58,423 nucleotides of DNA from Streptomyces roseochromogenus subsp. oscitans DS 12.976. GTDB taxonomy: Bacteria > Actinomycetota > Actinomycetes > Streptomycetales > Streptomycetaceae. The stretch's first letter is position 1. Each line of letters begins with the position of its first letter. The stretch is from contig NZ_CM002285.1 of the NCBI RefSeq assembly GCF_000497445.1, positions 1,446,830 through 1,505,252 of the forward strand, read 5' to 3'. Both the position numbers and the translations under genes were made by a program. Of the stretch, positions 33,031 through 43,054 are shown one piece after another. Below the pieces are notes generated by a model that saw only the letters and a list, made by a program, of their open reading frames with translations, was not told the origin of the DNA and searched no databases.

Positions 33031-33957
33031 TCACCGCAGTTCCGCCCGGAACCCCACCGGCGTCTGCCCGGTGTGCAGTTGGAAGAACTTCGAGAAGTTC
33101 GCCGCGTCGGGGAAGCCGACGGCCACGCCCACGCGGCCGATCGGCATGTCCGTGTGGGCGAGGAGGCGCTTGGCCTCCAGGACGACGCGTTTGTCGATGA
33201 ATCCCTTGGGGGTCTCACCGGTGGCGGCGCGGACGGCGCGGACGAGGGTGCGGCGGGAGTAGCCGAGGGCGTCGGCGTAGGCGCTGACGCTGTGGTTGGT
33301 GGCGAAGCCGTGCTCGACGGCGTCCCGGAAGCGGGTGAAGGTGCTGTCCGTCTGCTGCCGGGTGGCTTCCGCGGAGCTGGCCGCGAGGTGGGCGAGGCGC
33401 AGCAGGAACGCGGTCAGGGTGTGGCGGAGGACGGCGGTGTGCAGACTGAGCGGGAGCGTGGCGGTGTCCTCGTACTCACGGCGCAGCTGGTCGAGGGCCG
33501 CCTGGAGGGCGGCGAGCCGGGGCGGGTCGGGATGCAGCAGGGGCGGGAGGTCGTAGCGGTACAGGCCGGTTGCCTCGACGGTGGCACGCGGCAGAAAGCC
33601 GGGCTGCATGGTCAGGACGGTTCCGCGGTACTCGCTCGTCCGGGAGAACCGGTGGACCTGTCCGGGGCGGATCCACAGCAGGTCGCCGGGGCCGGCCTCG
33701 TACTCGGCGAAGTCGATCATGTGGCGTACGGGGTCGCCGGTGAAGAGCATGACGACGTGGAAGTCGATGCGGTGGACGCGATGCAGTGGGGCGTCGGCGT
33801 GCCAGGTGCGGTCGGTTCCCATGGGGCCGATCTGTATGCCGACGCCGCCGACGGACAGTTCGGCCGGGAAGGGGAAGGTTCTGATGCCCTCGCCGCCCGC
33901 GCCGGATCCCTCAGCTTGAGGTGTTGTGCCTGCCATGTCCTTTTCGTGCCGTCCCAT
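33031..33957 (-). CDS. AraC-family transcriptional regulator
   Basis: A 308-residue regulator. The N-terminal cupin-type sensing domain (about 25-160) has the sequence IDFAEYEAGPGDLLWIRPGQVHRF typical of AraC ligand pockets. The C-terminal double helix-turn-helix (about 210-305) includes SVSAYADALGYSRRTLVRAV and the signature VGVAVGFPDAANFSKFFQLHTGQTPVGFR. It is divergent from the transketolase operon, so that operon is a candidate target. The start is uncertain: ATG 33957 or ATG 33936, neither with an ideal ribosome site. Confidence 0.85.
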   Translation of the reverse strand: MGRHEKDMAGTTPQAEGSGAGGEGIRTFPFPAELSVGGVGIQIGPMGTDRTWHADAPLHRVHRIDFHVVMLFTGDPVRHMIDFAEYEAGPGDLLWIRPGQVHRFSRTSEYRGTVLTMQPGFLPRATVEATGLYRYDLPPLLHPDPPRLAALQAALDQLRREYEDTATLPLSLHTAVLRHTLTAFLLRLAHLAASSAEATRQQTDSTFTRFRDAVEHGFATNHSVSAYADALGYSRRTLVRAVRAATGETPKGFIDKRVVLEAKRLLAHTDMPIGRVGVAVGFPDAANFSKFFQLHTGQTPVGFRAELR

Positions 33958-34013
33958 CGCCCGATCACTGTCCCAGATTCACCACAGGCTGACACACCCC
34001 GACCTTTCTTCGA

Positions 34014-34028
34014 AAAAGTCAGACTTTT
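34014..34028. promoter_or_regulatory. AT-rich 15-bp palindrome upstream of tkt
   Basis: AAAAGTC-A-GACTTTT is a perfect inverted repeat in an unusually AT-rich stretch of the divergent araC-tkt region, 54 bases before the tkt ATG. It is a candidate operator controlling the pentose-phosphate operon, the AraC gene, or both. Confidence 0.45.
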
Positions 34029-34081
34029 AAGTTTGAACGCGTCAGGTCAGCACACCCGCACTGAACGAGGACTTCTTGAAG

Positions 34082-36157
34082 ATGACCGCGCAGACATCCG
34101 ATGGCTTCGAGTGGACCGACCTCGACCGGCGTGCCGTGGACACAGCCCGCCTGCTGGCGGCCGACGCGGTGCAGAAGGTGGGCAACGGCCACCCGGGCAC
34201 GGCGATGAGCCTGGCGCCTGCCGCGTACACGATCTTTCAGAAGGTGATGCGTCATGACCCGGCCGACCCGGAGTGGGCCGGTCGCGACCGCTTCGTCCTC
34301 TCCCCCGGGCACACCTCGCTGACCCTGTACACCCAGCTGTTCCTCTCCGGCTACGAGCTGGAGCTGGACGACCTGAAGGCGTTCCGTACGCAGGGTTCGA
34401 AGACCCCCGGCCACCCGGAGTACGGCCACACCGCCGGCGTCGAGACCACCACCGGCCCGCTCGGCCAGGGTGTCGCCAACGCGGTGGGCATGGCGATGGC
34501 CGCCCGCTACGAGCGCGGCCTGTTCGACCCCGAGGCCCCCGAGGGCACCTCTCCCTTCGACCACACCATCTGGGCGATCGTCTCCGACGGCGACCTGGAG
34601 GAGGGCGTCTCCGCCGAGGCCTCCTCCCTGGCCGGCCACCAGAAGCTCGGCAACCTGGTCTTCCTCTACGACGACAACCACATCTCCATCGAGGGCGACA
34701 CCGCGACCGCGTTCTCCGAGGACGTGCTGAAGCGGTACGAGGCCTACGGCTGGCACACCCAGCGCATCGAGCCCACCGCCGACGGCGACGTCGACGTACC
34801 CGCCCTGTACGCGGCGCTGACGGCCGCGCAGGCCGAAACCGAGCGGCCCTCGATCATCGCGATGCGCACGATCATCGCCTGGCCCGCCCCGAACGCACAG
34901 AACACCGAGGCGTCCCACGGCTCCGCGCTCGGCGCGGACGAGATCGCCGCCACCAAGCGCGTCCTCGGCTTCGAGCCGGAGGAGTCCTTCCAGGTCGAGG
35001 ACGAGGTCCTGAAGCACAGCCGGCGGGCCCTGGACCGGGGCGCCGAGGCGCACGCGGCCTGGGACAAGCGGATCGCCGAGTGGCGCACCGCGCAGCCGGA
35101 GCGCGCCGAGCTCTTCGAGCGCGTCAGCAAGGGCGAGCTGCCCGAGGGCTGGGAGGAGAAGGTCCCGGTCTTCGAGGAAGGCAAGTCGGTCGCGACCCGT
35201 GCCGCCTCCGGCAAGGTGCTTGAGGCCCTCGGCCCGGTCCTCCCCGAGCTGTGGGGCGGCTCCGCCGACCTCGCCGGCTCGAACAACACCACCATCGACA
35301 AGACCAGTTCCTTCCTGCCGAAGGGCAACCCGTTGCCCGAGGCCGACCCCTACGGCCGTACCGTGCACTTCGGCATCCGCGAGTTCTCCATGGCCGCGGA
35401 AATGAACGGCATCGCCCTGCACGGCAACACCCGGATCTACGGCGGCACCTTCCTCGTCTTCTCCGACTACATGCGCAACGCCGTCCGCATGTCGGCGCTG
35501 ATGCAGCTGCCGGTGACCTACGTGTGGACGCACGACTCCATCGGCCTCGGCGAGGACGGCCCCACCCACCAGCCGGTCGAGCACCTGGCCTCCCTGCGCG
35601 CGATCCCGGGCCTGAACGTCGTCCGCCCGGCCGACGCCAACGAGACCGCGGTGGCCTGGGCCGAGATCCTGAAGAGGCACGCCGTGAACCCCGCCCCGCA
35701 CGGGCTCGCGCTCACCCGCCAGGGCGTGCCGGTGTACGCGCCGAACGAGGACGCGGCCAAGGGCGGCTATGTGCTGCGCGAGTCCTCGACCGAGGTCCCG
35801 GAGGTGATCATCATCGCGACGGGCTCCGAGGTGCAGCTGGCCGTGGCCGCGCGTGAGCAGCTGGAGGCCGAGGGGATCGGCACGCGCGTGGTGTCGATGC
35901 CGTCCGTGGAGTGGTTCGAGGAGCAGCCCCGTGAGTACCGCGAGCGGGTGCTGCCGCCGGCCGTGAGGGCCCGGGTCGCCGTCGAGGCCGGGATCGGTCT
36001 GACCTGGTACCGGTACGTCGGCGACGCCGGCCGCGTCGTCTCCCTCGAACACTTCGGCGCCTCCGCGGACGCGGGGACCCTCTTCGCCGAGTTCGGCTTC
36101 ACCTCCGAGAACGTCGCCGCGGCGGCCCGCGAATCGCTCGCCGCCGCGCGCGCCTGA
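34082..36157 (+). CDS. tkt: Transketolase
   Basis: A 691-residue thiamine-diphosphate enzyme of the non-oxidative pentose phosphate pathway that moves two-carbon units between ketoses and aldoses. The N-terminal segment [18 protein letters not shown], the ThDP-binding segment [21 protein letters not shown]...LYDDN, and the transketolase motif near [20 protein letters not shown] are clear. ATG 34082 has GAGGA 10 bases upstream; TTG 34076 would add two residues. It is the first gene of a seven-gene operon (tkt, tal, zwf, opcA, pgi, gnd and a histidine phosphatase) devoted to the pentose phosphate pathway and NADPH supply. Confidence 0.97.
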   Translation: MTAQTSDGFEWTDLDRRAVDTARLLAADAVQKVGNGHPGTAMSLAPAAYTIFQKVMRHDPADPEWAGRDRFVLSPGHTSLTLYTQLFLSGYELELDDLKAFRTQGSKTPGHPEYGHTAGVETTTGPLGQGVANAVGMAMAARYERGLFDPEAPEGTSPFDHTIWAIVSDGDLEEGVSAEASSLAGHQKLGNLVFLYDDNHISIEGDTATAFSEDVLKRYEAYGWHTQRIEPTADGDVDVPALYAALTAAQAETERPSIIAMRTIIAWPAPNAQNTEASHGSALGADEIAATKRVLGFEPEESFQVEDEVLKHSRRALDRGAEAHAAWDKRIAEWRTAQPERAELFERVSKGELPEGWEEKVPVFEEGKSVATRAASGKVLEALGPVLPELWGGSADLAGSNNTTIDKTSSFLPKGNPLPEADPYGRTVHFGIREFSMAAEMNGIALHGNTRIYGGTFLVFSDYMRNAVRMSALMQLPVTYVWTHDSIGLGEDGPTHQPVEHLASLRAIPGLNVVRPADANETAVAWAEILKRHAVNPAPHGLALTRQGVPVYAPNEDAAKGGYVLRESSTEVPEVIIIATGSEVQLAVAAREQLEAEGIGTRVVSMPSVEWFEEQPREYRERVLPPAVRARVAVEAGIGLTWYRYVGDAGRVVSLEHFGASADAGTLFAEFGFTSENVAAAARESLAAARA

Positions 36158-36188
36158 CACCGACACCCGCTACCTTCCCGAAGGAAAG

Positions 36189-37334
36189 ATGATCACTGTG
36201 ACCGAAGCAATCGCGACCCCGGGAGCCCTCAAGCGCCTCGCCGACGAGGGCGTGTCGATCTGGCTCGACGACCTGTCGCGGAAGCGGATCACCTCGGGCA
36301 GCCTCGCCGATCTGGTGGCGAGCGGCAGCGCCGTCGGTGTCACGACGAACCCGTCGATCTTCCAGGCCGCCATCGGCTCCGGCGAGGGCTACGAGGAGCA
36401 GCTCACCGACCTCGCCGTACGGGGGGTCACGGTCGACGAGGCCGTGCGGATGATGACGACCGCCGATGTGCGCGACGCCGCCGACATCCTGCGCCCGGTC
36501 TACGACGCCTCCGCCGGGCGTGACGGCCGGGTCTCCATCGAGGTGGACCCGCGCCTCGCCCACGACACCGCGGCCACCGTCGCCGAGGCCAAGCAGCTCG
36601 CCTGGCTGGTCGACCGCCCCAACGTGATGATCAAGATCCCTGCCACCGAGGCGGGCCTGCCGGCGATCACCGAGGTCATCGGCCTCGGCATCAGCGTCAA
36701 CGTGACCCTGATCTTCTCCCTGGAGCGCTACCGCGAGGTCATGGCCGCCTACCTGGCCGGCCTGGAGCAGGCCCGCGAGCGCGGCATCGACCTGTCCGTG
36801 ATCCACTCGGTGGCGTCCTTCTTCGTCTCCCGCGTGGACTCCGAGATCGACAAGCGGCTGACCGCCCTCGGCACCGAGGAGGCCCTCGGCCTCAAGGGCC
36901 GCGCGGCCCTCGCCAACGCCCGGCTCGCCTACGAGGCGTACGAGGACGTCTTCGCCGCGGACCGCTGGCTGGCTCTCGGCGGGGACCGGGCCAACAAGCA
37001 GCGTCCGCTGTGGGCGTCCACCGGGGTGAAGGATCCCGCGTACAAGGACACCCTGTACGTGGACGAGCTGGTCGCGCCGGGCACCGTCAACACCATGCCG
37101 GAGGCCACCCTGAACGCCGTCGCCGACCACGGCGAGATCACCGGCGACACGGTGACCGGCGGCTACGCCCAGGCCCGCGCCGACCTGGCCGCCATCGAGC
37201 GGCTCGGCATCTCCTACGACGAGGTCGTCCAGCAACTGGAGGACGAGGGCGTCGCGAAGTTCGAGGCGGCTTGGCAGGAACTGCTGGACGCCGTAGCGAA
37301 GTCCCTGAAGAGCAAGGGAGTTGACGCCCGATGA
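36189..37334 (+). CDS. tal: Transaldolase
   Basis: A 381-residue transaldolase of the bacterial TalB-like 'long' subgroup, which transfers a dihydroxyacetone unit between pentose-phosphate intermediates. The N-terminal signature is [10 protein letters not shown], and the Schiff-base lysine is K149 in [12 protein letters not shown]. The sequence [17 protein letters not shown] is typical of actinobacterial Tal. AAGGAAAG precedes the ATG very closely, and GTG 36198 is an alternative start. Its stop overlaps the zwf start by four bases. Confidence 0.96.
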   Translation: MITVTEAIATPGALKRLADEGVSIWLDDLSRKRITSGSLADLVASGSAVGVTTNPSIFQAAIGSGEGYEEQLTDLAVRGVTVDEAVRMMTTADVRDAADILRPVYDASAGRDGRVSIEVDPRLAHDTAATVAEAKQLAWLVDRPNVMIKIPATEAGLPAITEVIGLGISVNVTLIFSLERYREVMAAYLAGLEQARERGIDLSVIHSVASFFVSRVDSEIDKRLTALGTEEALGLKGRAALANARLAYEAYEDVFAADRWLALGGDRANKQRPLWASTGVKDPAYKDTLYVDELVAPGTVNTMPEATLNAVADHGEITGDTVTGGYAQARADLAAIERLGISYDEVVQQLEDEGVAKFEAAWQELLDAVAKSLKSKGVDAR

Positions 37335-38938
37335 CCGAGAACGCCCCCGCCGCCGAGGCACCCGCACCTCAGGCGCCCGCACCCGAGACGGTGCGGGTCC
37401 CGGTGGCCCCGGCGGCCGACTGGGTGAACCCGCTGCGGGACACCCGCGACCGGCGGCTGCCCCGGATCGCGGGCCCGTCCGGGCTGGTCATCTTCGGTGT
37501 GACCGGTGACCTCTCCCGCAAGAAGCTGATGCCGGCGGTGTACGACCTCGCCAACCGCGGTCTGCTGCCGCCGGGCTTCTCCCTCGTCGGCTTCGCCCGC
37601 CGGGAGTGGGAGGACCAGGACTTCGCGCAGGTCGTGCACGACTCCGTGCGCGAGCACGCCCGCACCCCGTTCCGCGAGGAGGTGTGGCAGCAGCTAGCCG
37701 AGGGCATGCGGTTCATCCCCGGCGACTTCGACGACGACACCGCGTTCAAGCAGCTGAAGGACGCCGTCGAGGAGCTGGACGCCTCCCGCGGCACCGGCGG
37801 CAACTTCGCGTTCTATCTCTCGGTGCCGCCGAAGTTCTTCCCGAAGGTCGTGCAGCAGCTGAAGAAGCACGGCCTGGCGAGCCCGCCCAAGGGTTCCTGG
37901 CGGCGCGCGGTCATCGAGAAGCCGTTCGGCCACGACCTGGCCAGCGCCATCGAGCTGAACGCGATCGTGCACGACGTGTTCGAGCCGGACCAGGTGTTCC
38001 GCATCGACCACTACCTCGGCAAGGAGACGGTCCAGAACATCCTGGCGCTGCGCTTCGCCAACCAGATGTACGAACCGATCTGGAACCGGTCGTACGTCGA
38101 CCATGTGCAGATCACCATGGCCGAGGACATCGGCATCGGCGGCCGGGCGGGCTACTACGACGGCATCGGCGCCGCCCGTGACGTCATCCAGAACCACCTG
38201 CTGCAGCTGATGGCGCTCACCGCCATGGAGGAGCCGATCGCGTTCGACGCGGAGGCGCTGCTCACCGAGAAGCTGAAGGTGCTGAAGTCGGTACGGCTGC
38301 CGGAGGAGCTCGGCAGGCACACCGTGCGCGGCCAGTACGCGACCGGTTGGCAGGGCGGCGAGAAGGTCGTCGGCTATCTGGAGGAGGACGGTATCGACCC
38401 CAAGTCGAAGACCGACACCTTCGCCGCGATCAAGCTGGGCATCGACAACCGCCGCTGGGCGGGCGTCCCCTTCTACCTGCGCACCGGCAAGCGGCTGGGC
38501 CGCCGGGTCACCGAGATCGCGGTGGTCTTCAAGCGGGCCCCGCACTCCCCGTTCGACTCCACCGCCACCGAGGAGCTGGGCCAGAACGCGATCGTCATCC
38601 GCGTCCAGCCCGACGAGGGCATGACCGTCCGGTTCGGCTCCAAGGTGCCCGGTACGTCGATGGAGATCCGGGACGTGTCGATGGACTTCGCCTACGGCGA
38701 GTCGTTCACCGAGTCCAGCCCGGAGGCGTACGAGCGGCTCATCCTGGACGTGCTGCTCGGCGACGCGAATTTGTTCCCCCGTCACCAGGAAGTGGAAGAG
38801 TCCTGGAAGATCCTCGACCCGATCGAGGAGTACTGGGCGGCGCACGGCAGGCCTGCACAGTACGCGTCGGGCAGCTGGGGACCGAGGGAAGCGGACGAGA
38901 TGCTCGCACGAGACGGACGGAGCTGGCGCAGGCCATGA
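37331..38938 (+). CDS. zwf: Glucose-6-phosphate dehydrogenase
   Basis: A 535-residue first enzyme of the oxidative pentose phosphate pathway, making 6-phosphogluconolactone and NADPH. The dinucleotide-binding loop is [19 protein letters not shown] (about 55-73) and the substrate/catalytic motif is [13 protein letters not shown] from about 224. The N-terminal ~40 residues are an Ala/Pro-rich extension also seen in other Streptomyces copies. ATGA overlaps join it to tal upstream and to opcA downstream, indicating tight translational coupling. Confidence 0.97.
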   Translation: MTENAPAAEAPAPQAPAPETVRVPVAPAADWVNPLRDTRDRRLPRIAGPSGLVIFGVTGDLSRKKLMPAVYDLANRGLLPPGFSLVGFARREWEDQDFAQVVHDSVREHARTPFREEVWQQLAEGMRFIPGDFDDDTAFKQLKDAVEELDASRGTGGNFAFYLSVPPKFFPKVVQQLKKHGLASPPKGSWRRAVIEKPFGHDLASAIELNAIVHDVFEPDQVFRIDHYLGKETVQNILALRFANQMYEPIWNRSYVDHVQITMAEDIGIGGRAGYYDGIGAARDVIQNHLLQLMALTAMEEPIAFDAEALLTEKLKVLKSVRLPEELGRHTVRGQYATGWQGGEKVVGYLEEDGIDPKSKTDTFAAIKLGIDNRRWAGVPFYLRTGKRLGRRVTEIAVVFKRAPHSPFDSTATEELGQNAIVIRVQPDEGMTVRFGSKVPGTSMEIRDVSMDFAYGESFTESSPEAYERLILDVLLGDANLFPRHQEVEESWKILDPIEEYWAAHGRPAQYASGSWGPREADEMLARDGRSWRRP

Positions 38939-39861
38939 AGATCGACCTGACCGACACCACGGCAAGCAAGATCAACAAGGCGCTGGTGCAGGGCCGCCGC
39001 GCCATCGGCACCCCGGCCGTGGGCATGGTCCTGACGATGGTCATCGTCACGGACGAGGAGAACGCCTACGACTCGATCAAGGCCGCCGAGGACGCCTCGC
39101 ACGAGCACCCCATGCGGACCCTGGTCGTCATCAAGCGGCACGTGCGCACCCTGCGCGACCGCACCCACTCCCGGCTCGACGCCGAGGTGCGGGTCGGCTC
39201 CGAGGCCGGCACCGGCGAGACGGTCGTGCTGCGCACCTACGGCGAGGTGTCCGACCACGCCGACTCGGTGGTGCTGCCGCTGCTGCTGCCGGACGCGCCG
39301 GTCGTCGTGTGGTGGCCGGTGGACGCGCCCGACGCCCCGTCCGAGGACCCGCTCGGTGCGCTCGCGCAGCGCCGGATCACCGACCTGTACGCGGCTCTGC
39401 GGCCGATGGAGGTCCTGGAGACCCGCGCCCGCAACTACGCCCCCGGCGACACCGACCTCGCCTGGACCCGGCTCACCCTGTGGCGGTCGATGCTGGCCGC
39501 CGCCCTGGACCAGGCCCGGACCCAGGTGACCTCGGCGGCCGTCGAGGCCGAGGCCGACAACCCCAGCGCCGAGCTGCTCTCGCGCTGGCTGGAGGCCCGC
39601 CTGAACGTCCCGGTGGACCGCGTGGTCACCGCGGGCCCGGTCGTCACGGCCGTGCGCCTCGGCACCGCGGGCGGCGAGATCGTCATCGACCGCCCCGAAG
39701 GCCCCCTCGCGACCCTGACCCTGCCGGGCCAGCCGCCGCGCACCCTGGCCCTGAAAGTCCGCCCCACCTCCGAACTCATCGCCGAGGAGCTGCGCCGCCT
39801 CGACGCCGACGAGATGTACGCCATCGCCCTCAAGGGCGAGGCCGTCAAGGAGAACGCCTGA
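38935..39861 (+). CDS. opcA: Glucose-6-phosphate dehydrogenase assembly/activator protein OpcA
   Basis: A 308-residue OpcA family protein, known in cyanobacteria and actinobacteria to promote the active oligomer of glucose-6-phosphate dehydrogenase. Recognisable segments are [38 protein letters not shown] and [18 protein letters not shown]. The start codon overlaps the zwf stop (ATGA) and pgi begins one base after its stop. The position next to zwf is the conserved arrangement. Confidence 0.95.
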   Translation: MKIDLTDTTASKINKALVQGRRAIGTPAVGMVLTMVIVTDEENAYDSIKAAEDASHEHPMRTLVVIKRHVRTLRDRTHSRLDAEVRVGSEAGTGETVVLRTYGEVSDHADSVVLPLLLPDAPVVVWWPVDAPDAPSEDPLGALAQRRITDLYAALRPMEVLETRARNYAPGDTDLAWTRLTLWRSMLAAALDQARTQVTSAAVEAEADNPSAELLSRWLEARLNVPVDRVVTAGPVVTAVRLGTAGGEIVIDRPEGPLATLTLPGQPPRTLALKVRPTSELIAEELRRLDADEMYAIALKGEAVKENA

Positions 39862-39862
39862 C

Positions 39863-41557
39863 ATGGCAGAGTCCGAGTTTCCGAAGCTCACCCACCGGCC
39901 CCAGTGGACGGCGCTCGCCGACCACCGCGCCGAGGGGCAGCCGCATCTGCGCGAGCTGTTCGCGGCGGACCCCGGCCGCGCCCAGCGGTATGCCGTACGG
40001 GCCGGCGACCTGTACCTCGACTACAGCAAGCACCTGATCACCGACGAGACCCTGGCCCTGCTCCAGGAACTCGCCACCGCCACGGGCGTGTTCGCGCTGC
40101 GTGACGCCATGTTCCGCGGCGAGAAGATCAACGTCACCGAGCGGCGGGCGGTGCTGCACACCGCGCTGCGCGCCCCGCGGGACGCGGTGATCGAGGTCGA
40201 CGGCGAGAATGTCGTCCCGAAGGTGCACGCGGTGCTGGACAAGATGGCCGGCTTCGCCGACCGGATCCGCTCCGGCGAGTGGCTCGGCCACACCGGCAAG
40301 CGGATCAGGAACGTCGTCAACATCGGCATCGGCGGCTCCGACCTCGGCCCGGCGATGGCCTACGAGGTGCTGCGCCCGTACACCGCACGGGAGTTGACGT
40401 TCCGGTTCGTGTCGAACGTGGACGGCGCCGACCTGCACGAGGCCACCCGCGACCTGGACCCGGCGGAGACCCTGTTCATCGTGGCGTCCAAGACGTTCAC
40501 CACGATCGAGACGATCACGAACGCCACCTCGGCGCGCTCCTGGCTGCTGAAGGCCTTCGACGATGGGGGCACCTCCCATTCGAGCGAATTCGAGAATGGG
40601 GGAGAAAAGGCGGTGGCCAAGCACTTTGTCGCCCTGTCGACGAACGGCGAGAAGGTCACCGGGTTCGGCATCGACCCGGACAACATGTTCGAGTTCTGGG
40701 ACTGGGTCGGCGGCCGCTACTCGTACGACTCCGCGATCGGGCTGTCCCTCATGATCGCGATCGGACCCGGCCGTTTCCGCGAGATGCTCGACGGCTTCCG
40801 GCTGATGGACGACCACTTCCGCACCGCGCCCGCCGAGGCCAACGCCCCACTGCTGCTGGGCCTGCTGGGCATCTGGTACGGCAACTTCTACGACGCCCAG
40901 TCGCACGCGGTGCTGCCGTACAGCCACTATCTGTCCAAGTTCACCGCCTACCTGCAGCAGCTGGACATGGAGTCCAACGGCAAGTCGGTGCAGCGCGGCG
41001 GCGAGCCGGTGGAATGGCAGACCGGGCCGGTCGTCTGGGGCACCCCGGGCACCAACGGGCAGCACGCTTACTACCAGTTGATCCACCAGGGCACCAGGCT
41101 GATCCCGGCGGACTTCATCGGCTTCGCCCGGCCCGTCGGCGAGCTGAGCGGTGAACTCAAGGCCCAGCACGACCTGTTGATGGCCAACTTCTTCGCCCAG
41201 ACCCAGGCCCTCGCCTTCGGCAAGACCGCCGAGGAGGTCCGCGCGGAGGGCGTTCCCGAGGAGCAGGTGGCGCACCGCACCTTCCGCGGCGACCACCCCA
41301 CCACCACGATCCTCGCCGGCGAGCTGACCCCGTCCGTGCTCGGCCAGCTGATCGCCCTCTACGAGCACAAGGTGTTCGTGCAGGGCGCGGTGTGGAACAT
41401 CGACTCCTTCGACCAGTGGGGCGTGGAACTCGGCAAGGTCCTCGCCAAGCGGGTCGAGCCCGCCCTCACCCAAGGCGCGGACGTCCCCGGTCTCGACCCG
41501 TCCACCACGGCCCTCGTCGCCGCCTACCGCACCCTCAAGAACGCTCAGGAGAACTGA
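39863..41557 (+). CDS. pgi: Glucose-6-phosphate isomerase with an in-frame palindromic-repeat insertion
   Basis: A 564-residue enzyme interconverting glucose-6-phosphate and fructose-6-phosphate. The signatures [61 protein letters not shown] and [13 protein letters not shown] are intact. Between SWLLKAF and GEKAVAKHF are ~13 extra residues (about 235-248, [14 protein letters not shown]) compared with E. coli Pgi (KAAGDEKHVAKHF). They are encoded by a 41-bp palindromic repeat at 40564-40604. The position is a surface-exposed segment in the SIS-domain region, so activity may be retained. Translation is likely coupled to opcA. Confidence 0.96.
   Translation: MAESEFPKLTHRPQWTALADHRAEGQPHLRELFAADPGRAQRYAVRAGDLYLDYSKHLITDETLALLQELATATGVFALRDAMFRGEKINVTERRAVLHTALRAPRDAVIEVDGENVVPKVHAVLDKMAGFADRIRSGEWLGHTGKRIRNVVNIGIGGSDLGPAMAYEVLRPYTARELTFRFVSNVDGADLHEATRDLDPAETLFIVASKTFTTIETITNATSARSWLLKAFDDGGTSHSSEFENGGEKAVAKHFVALSTNGEKVTGFGIDPDNMFEFWDWVGGRYSYDSAIGLSLMIAIGPGRFREMLDGFRLMDDHFRTAPAEANAPLLLGLLGIWYGNFYDAQSHAVLPYSHYLSKFTAYLQQLDMESNGKSVQRGGEPVEWQTGPVVWGTPGTNGQHAYYQLIHQGTRLIPADFIGFARPVGELSGELKAQHDLLMANFFAQTQALAFGKTAEEVRAEGVPEEQVAHRTFRGDHPTTTILAGELTPSVLGQLIALYEHKVFVQGAVWNIDSFDQWGVELGKVLAKRVEPALTQGADVPGLDPSTTALVAAYRTLKNAQEN
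40564..40604. repeat. Palindromic intergenic-type repeat located inside pgi
   Basis: A TGGGGGCACC run is followed by TCCCATTC, the core GAGCGAATTCGA, then GAATGGGGGAG. The arms pair around the central core. The core TTCGAGCGAANNCGAGAA is shared with the intergenic copy at 46993-47026 and partly with that at 16590-16612. The element supplies in-frame codons of pgi without introducing a stop. Confidence 0.7.
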
Positions 41558-41559
41558 TC

Positions 41560-42438
41560 ATGCAACTCGGTCTCATCGGTCTCGGCAAGATGGGCGGCAA
41601 CATGCGCGAGCGGATCCGCCGCGCCGGCCACACCGTCATCGGCTACGACCGCAATCCCGAGGTCTCCGACGTCAAGAGCCTCGCCGAACTGGTCGAGAAG
41701 CTGGACGCGCCGCGCAACGTGTGGGTGATGGTCCCGGCCGGCACCGCCACACAGACCGTCGTCGACGAGCTGGGCGATCTGCTGGAGCCCGGTGACACGG
41801 TGATCGACGGCGGCAACTCCCGCTGGACGGACGACGAGAAGCACGCCGCCGCGCTGGCCATCAAGGGCATCGGCTTCGTCGACGCCGGTGTCTCCGGCGG
41901 TGTGTGGGGCCTGCAGAACGGCTACGCGCTCATGGTCGGCGGCGACAAGGAGCACGTGGAGCGGCTGCACCCGATCTTCGAGGCGCTCAAGCCGGAGGGC
42001 CCGTACGGCTATGTCCACGCGGGCCGGGTCGGTGCCGGGCACTTCTCCAAGATGGTCCACAACGGCATCGAGTACGCCATGATGCAGGCGTACGCCGAGG
42101 GCTGGGAGCTGCTGGAGAAGGTGCACTCGGTGGAGAACGTCCGCGAGGTGTTCCGCTCCTGGCAGGAAGGGACCGTCATTCGCTCCTGGCTCCTTGACCT
42201 CGCGGTCAACGCCCTGGACGAGGACGAGCACCTTCACAAGCTGCGCGGTTACGCGGAGGACTCCGGCGAGGGCCGCTGGACGGTCGAGGCGGCCATTGAC
42301 AACGCAGTGCCGCTGCCCGCGATCACGGCCTCCCTCTTCGCTCGGTTCGCCTCGCGCCAGGACGACTCCCCGCAGATGAAGATGATCGCCGCGCTGCGCA
42401 ACCAGTTCGGTGGCCACGCGGTCGAGACGAAGGGCTGA
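41560..42438 (+). CDS. gnd: 6-phosphogluconate dehydrogenase (decarboxylating), short form
   Basis: A 292-residue enzyme that oxidises and decarboxylates 6-phosphogluconate to ribulose-5-phosphate with NAD(P)H production. The Rossmann loop is LGLIGLGKMGGNMRERI. The substrate motifs are IDGGNSRWTDDEKHA, FVDAGVSGGVWGLQNGYALMVGG and GAGHFSKMVHNGIEYAMMQAYAEGW, with catalytic Lys and Asn. At 292 residues it is the short (YqeC/GntZ-like) class, which lacks the long C-terminal tail of E. coli Gnd and is often NAD-dependent. AGGAG lies 8 bases upstream, and it begins 2 bases after pgi. Confidence 0.95.
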   Translation: MQLGLIGLGKMGGNMRERIRRAGHTVIGYDRNPEVSDVKSLAELVEKLDAPRNVWVMVPAGTATQTVVDELGDLLEPGDTVIDGGNSRWTDDEKHAAALAIKGIGFVDAGVSGGVWGLQNGYALMVGGDKEHVERLHPIFEALKPEGPYGYVHAGRVGAGHFSKMVHNGIEYAMMQAYAEGWELLEKVHSVENVREVFRSWQEGTVIRSWLLDLAVNALDEDEHLHKLRGYAEDSGEGRWTVEAAIDNAVPLPAITASLFARFASRQDDSPQMKMIAALRNQFGGHAVETKG

Positions 42439-42444
42439 CCCGCC

Positions 42445-43032
42445 GTGGGGGACCTCCTGCTGGTCCGCCACGGTGAGACGGAGTGGAGCAGGTCGGGCCG
42501 GCACACCAGCTGGACCGACCTGCCCCTGACCCAGCACGGCGAGGAACAGGCCAAGTCCCTCGCCCCGCTGCTCACCGACCGGACCTACGCTCTCGCGCTG
42601 GCCAGCCCGCTGGGCCGCGCGACACGCACCGCCGAACTGGCGGGCCTGACCGGGGCCGTGCCCGACCCCGACCTGCACGAGTGGGACTACGGCGGCTACG
42701 AGGGCATCACCACCGTCGACATCCACCGGGCACACCCCGACTGGGACCTGTGGACCGACGGCGTACCGCCGGGCCCCGAGGGCCATCCCGGCGAGTCACC
42801 CGAGCAGATCGGCGCCCGCGCCGACCGGGTGCTGGCCCGCCTGGCCCCGGCCCTGGCCGACGGGGACGTGATCCTCGTCGCCCACGCCCATGTCCTGCGG
42901 GTGCTCACCGCCCGCCGGCTGGGCCTGCCGCCCGCCGAGGGCCGGCTGTTCCAGCTGGCCACGGGCACGGTCAGCCGGCTGTCCACCGAACACGGGCGAC
43001 CCGTGATCGCGGAGTGGAACAGGCGGCCGTAA
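42445..43032 (+). CDS. Histidine-phosphatase (phosphoglycerate-mutase-like) protein
   Basis: A 195-residue member of the histidine phosphatase branch 1. The catalytic motif LLVRHGETEWSRSGRHTSW is at residue ~4, the second His is in VAHAHVLRVLTARRLG, and the family segment LHEWDYGGYEGITT is present. It starts 6 bases after gnd and closes the pentose-phosphate operon, so it may dephosphorylate a sugar phosphate or gluconate derivative. True phosphoglycerate mutase activity is less likely given the short length. Confidence 0.88.
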   Translation: MGDLLLVRHGETEWSRSGRHTSWTDLPLTQHGEEQAKSLAPLLTDRTYALALASPLGRATRTAELAGLTGAVPDPDLHEWDYGGYEGITTVDIHRAHPDWDLWTDGVPPGPEGHPGESPEQIGARADRVLARLAPALADGDVILVAHAHVLRVLTARRLGLPPAEGRLFQLATGTVSRLSTEHGRPVIAEWNRRP

Positions 43033-43054
43033 CGGCCCCTTCACACGGCCCGGT

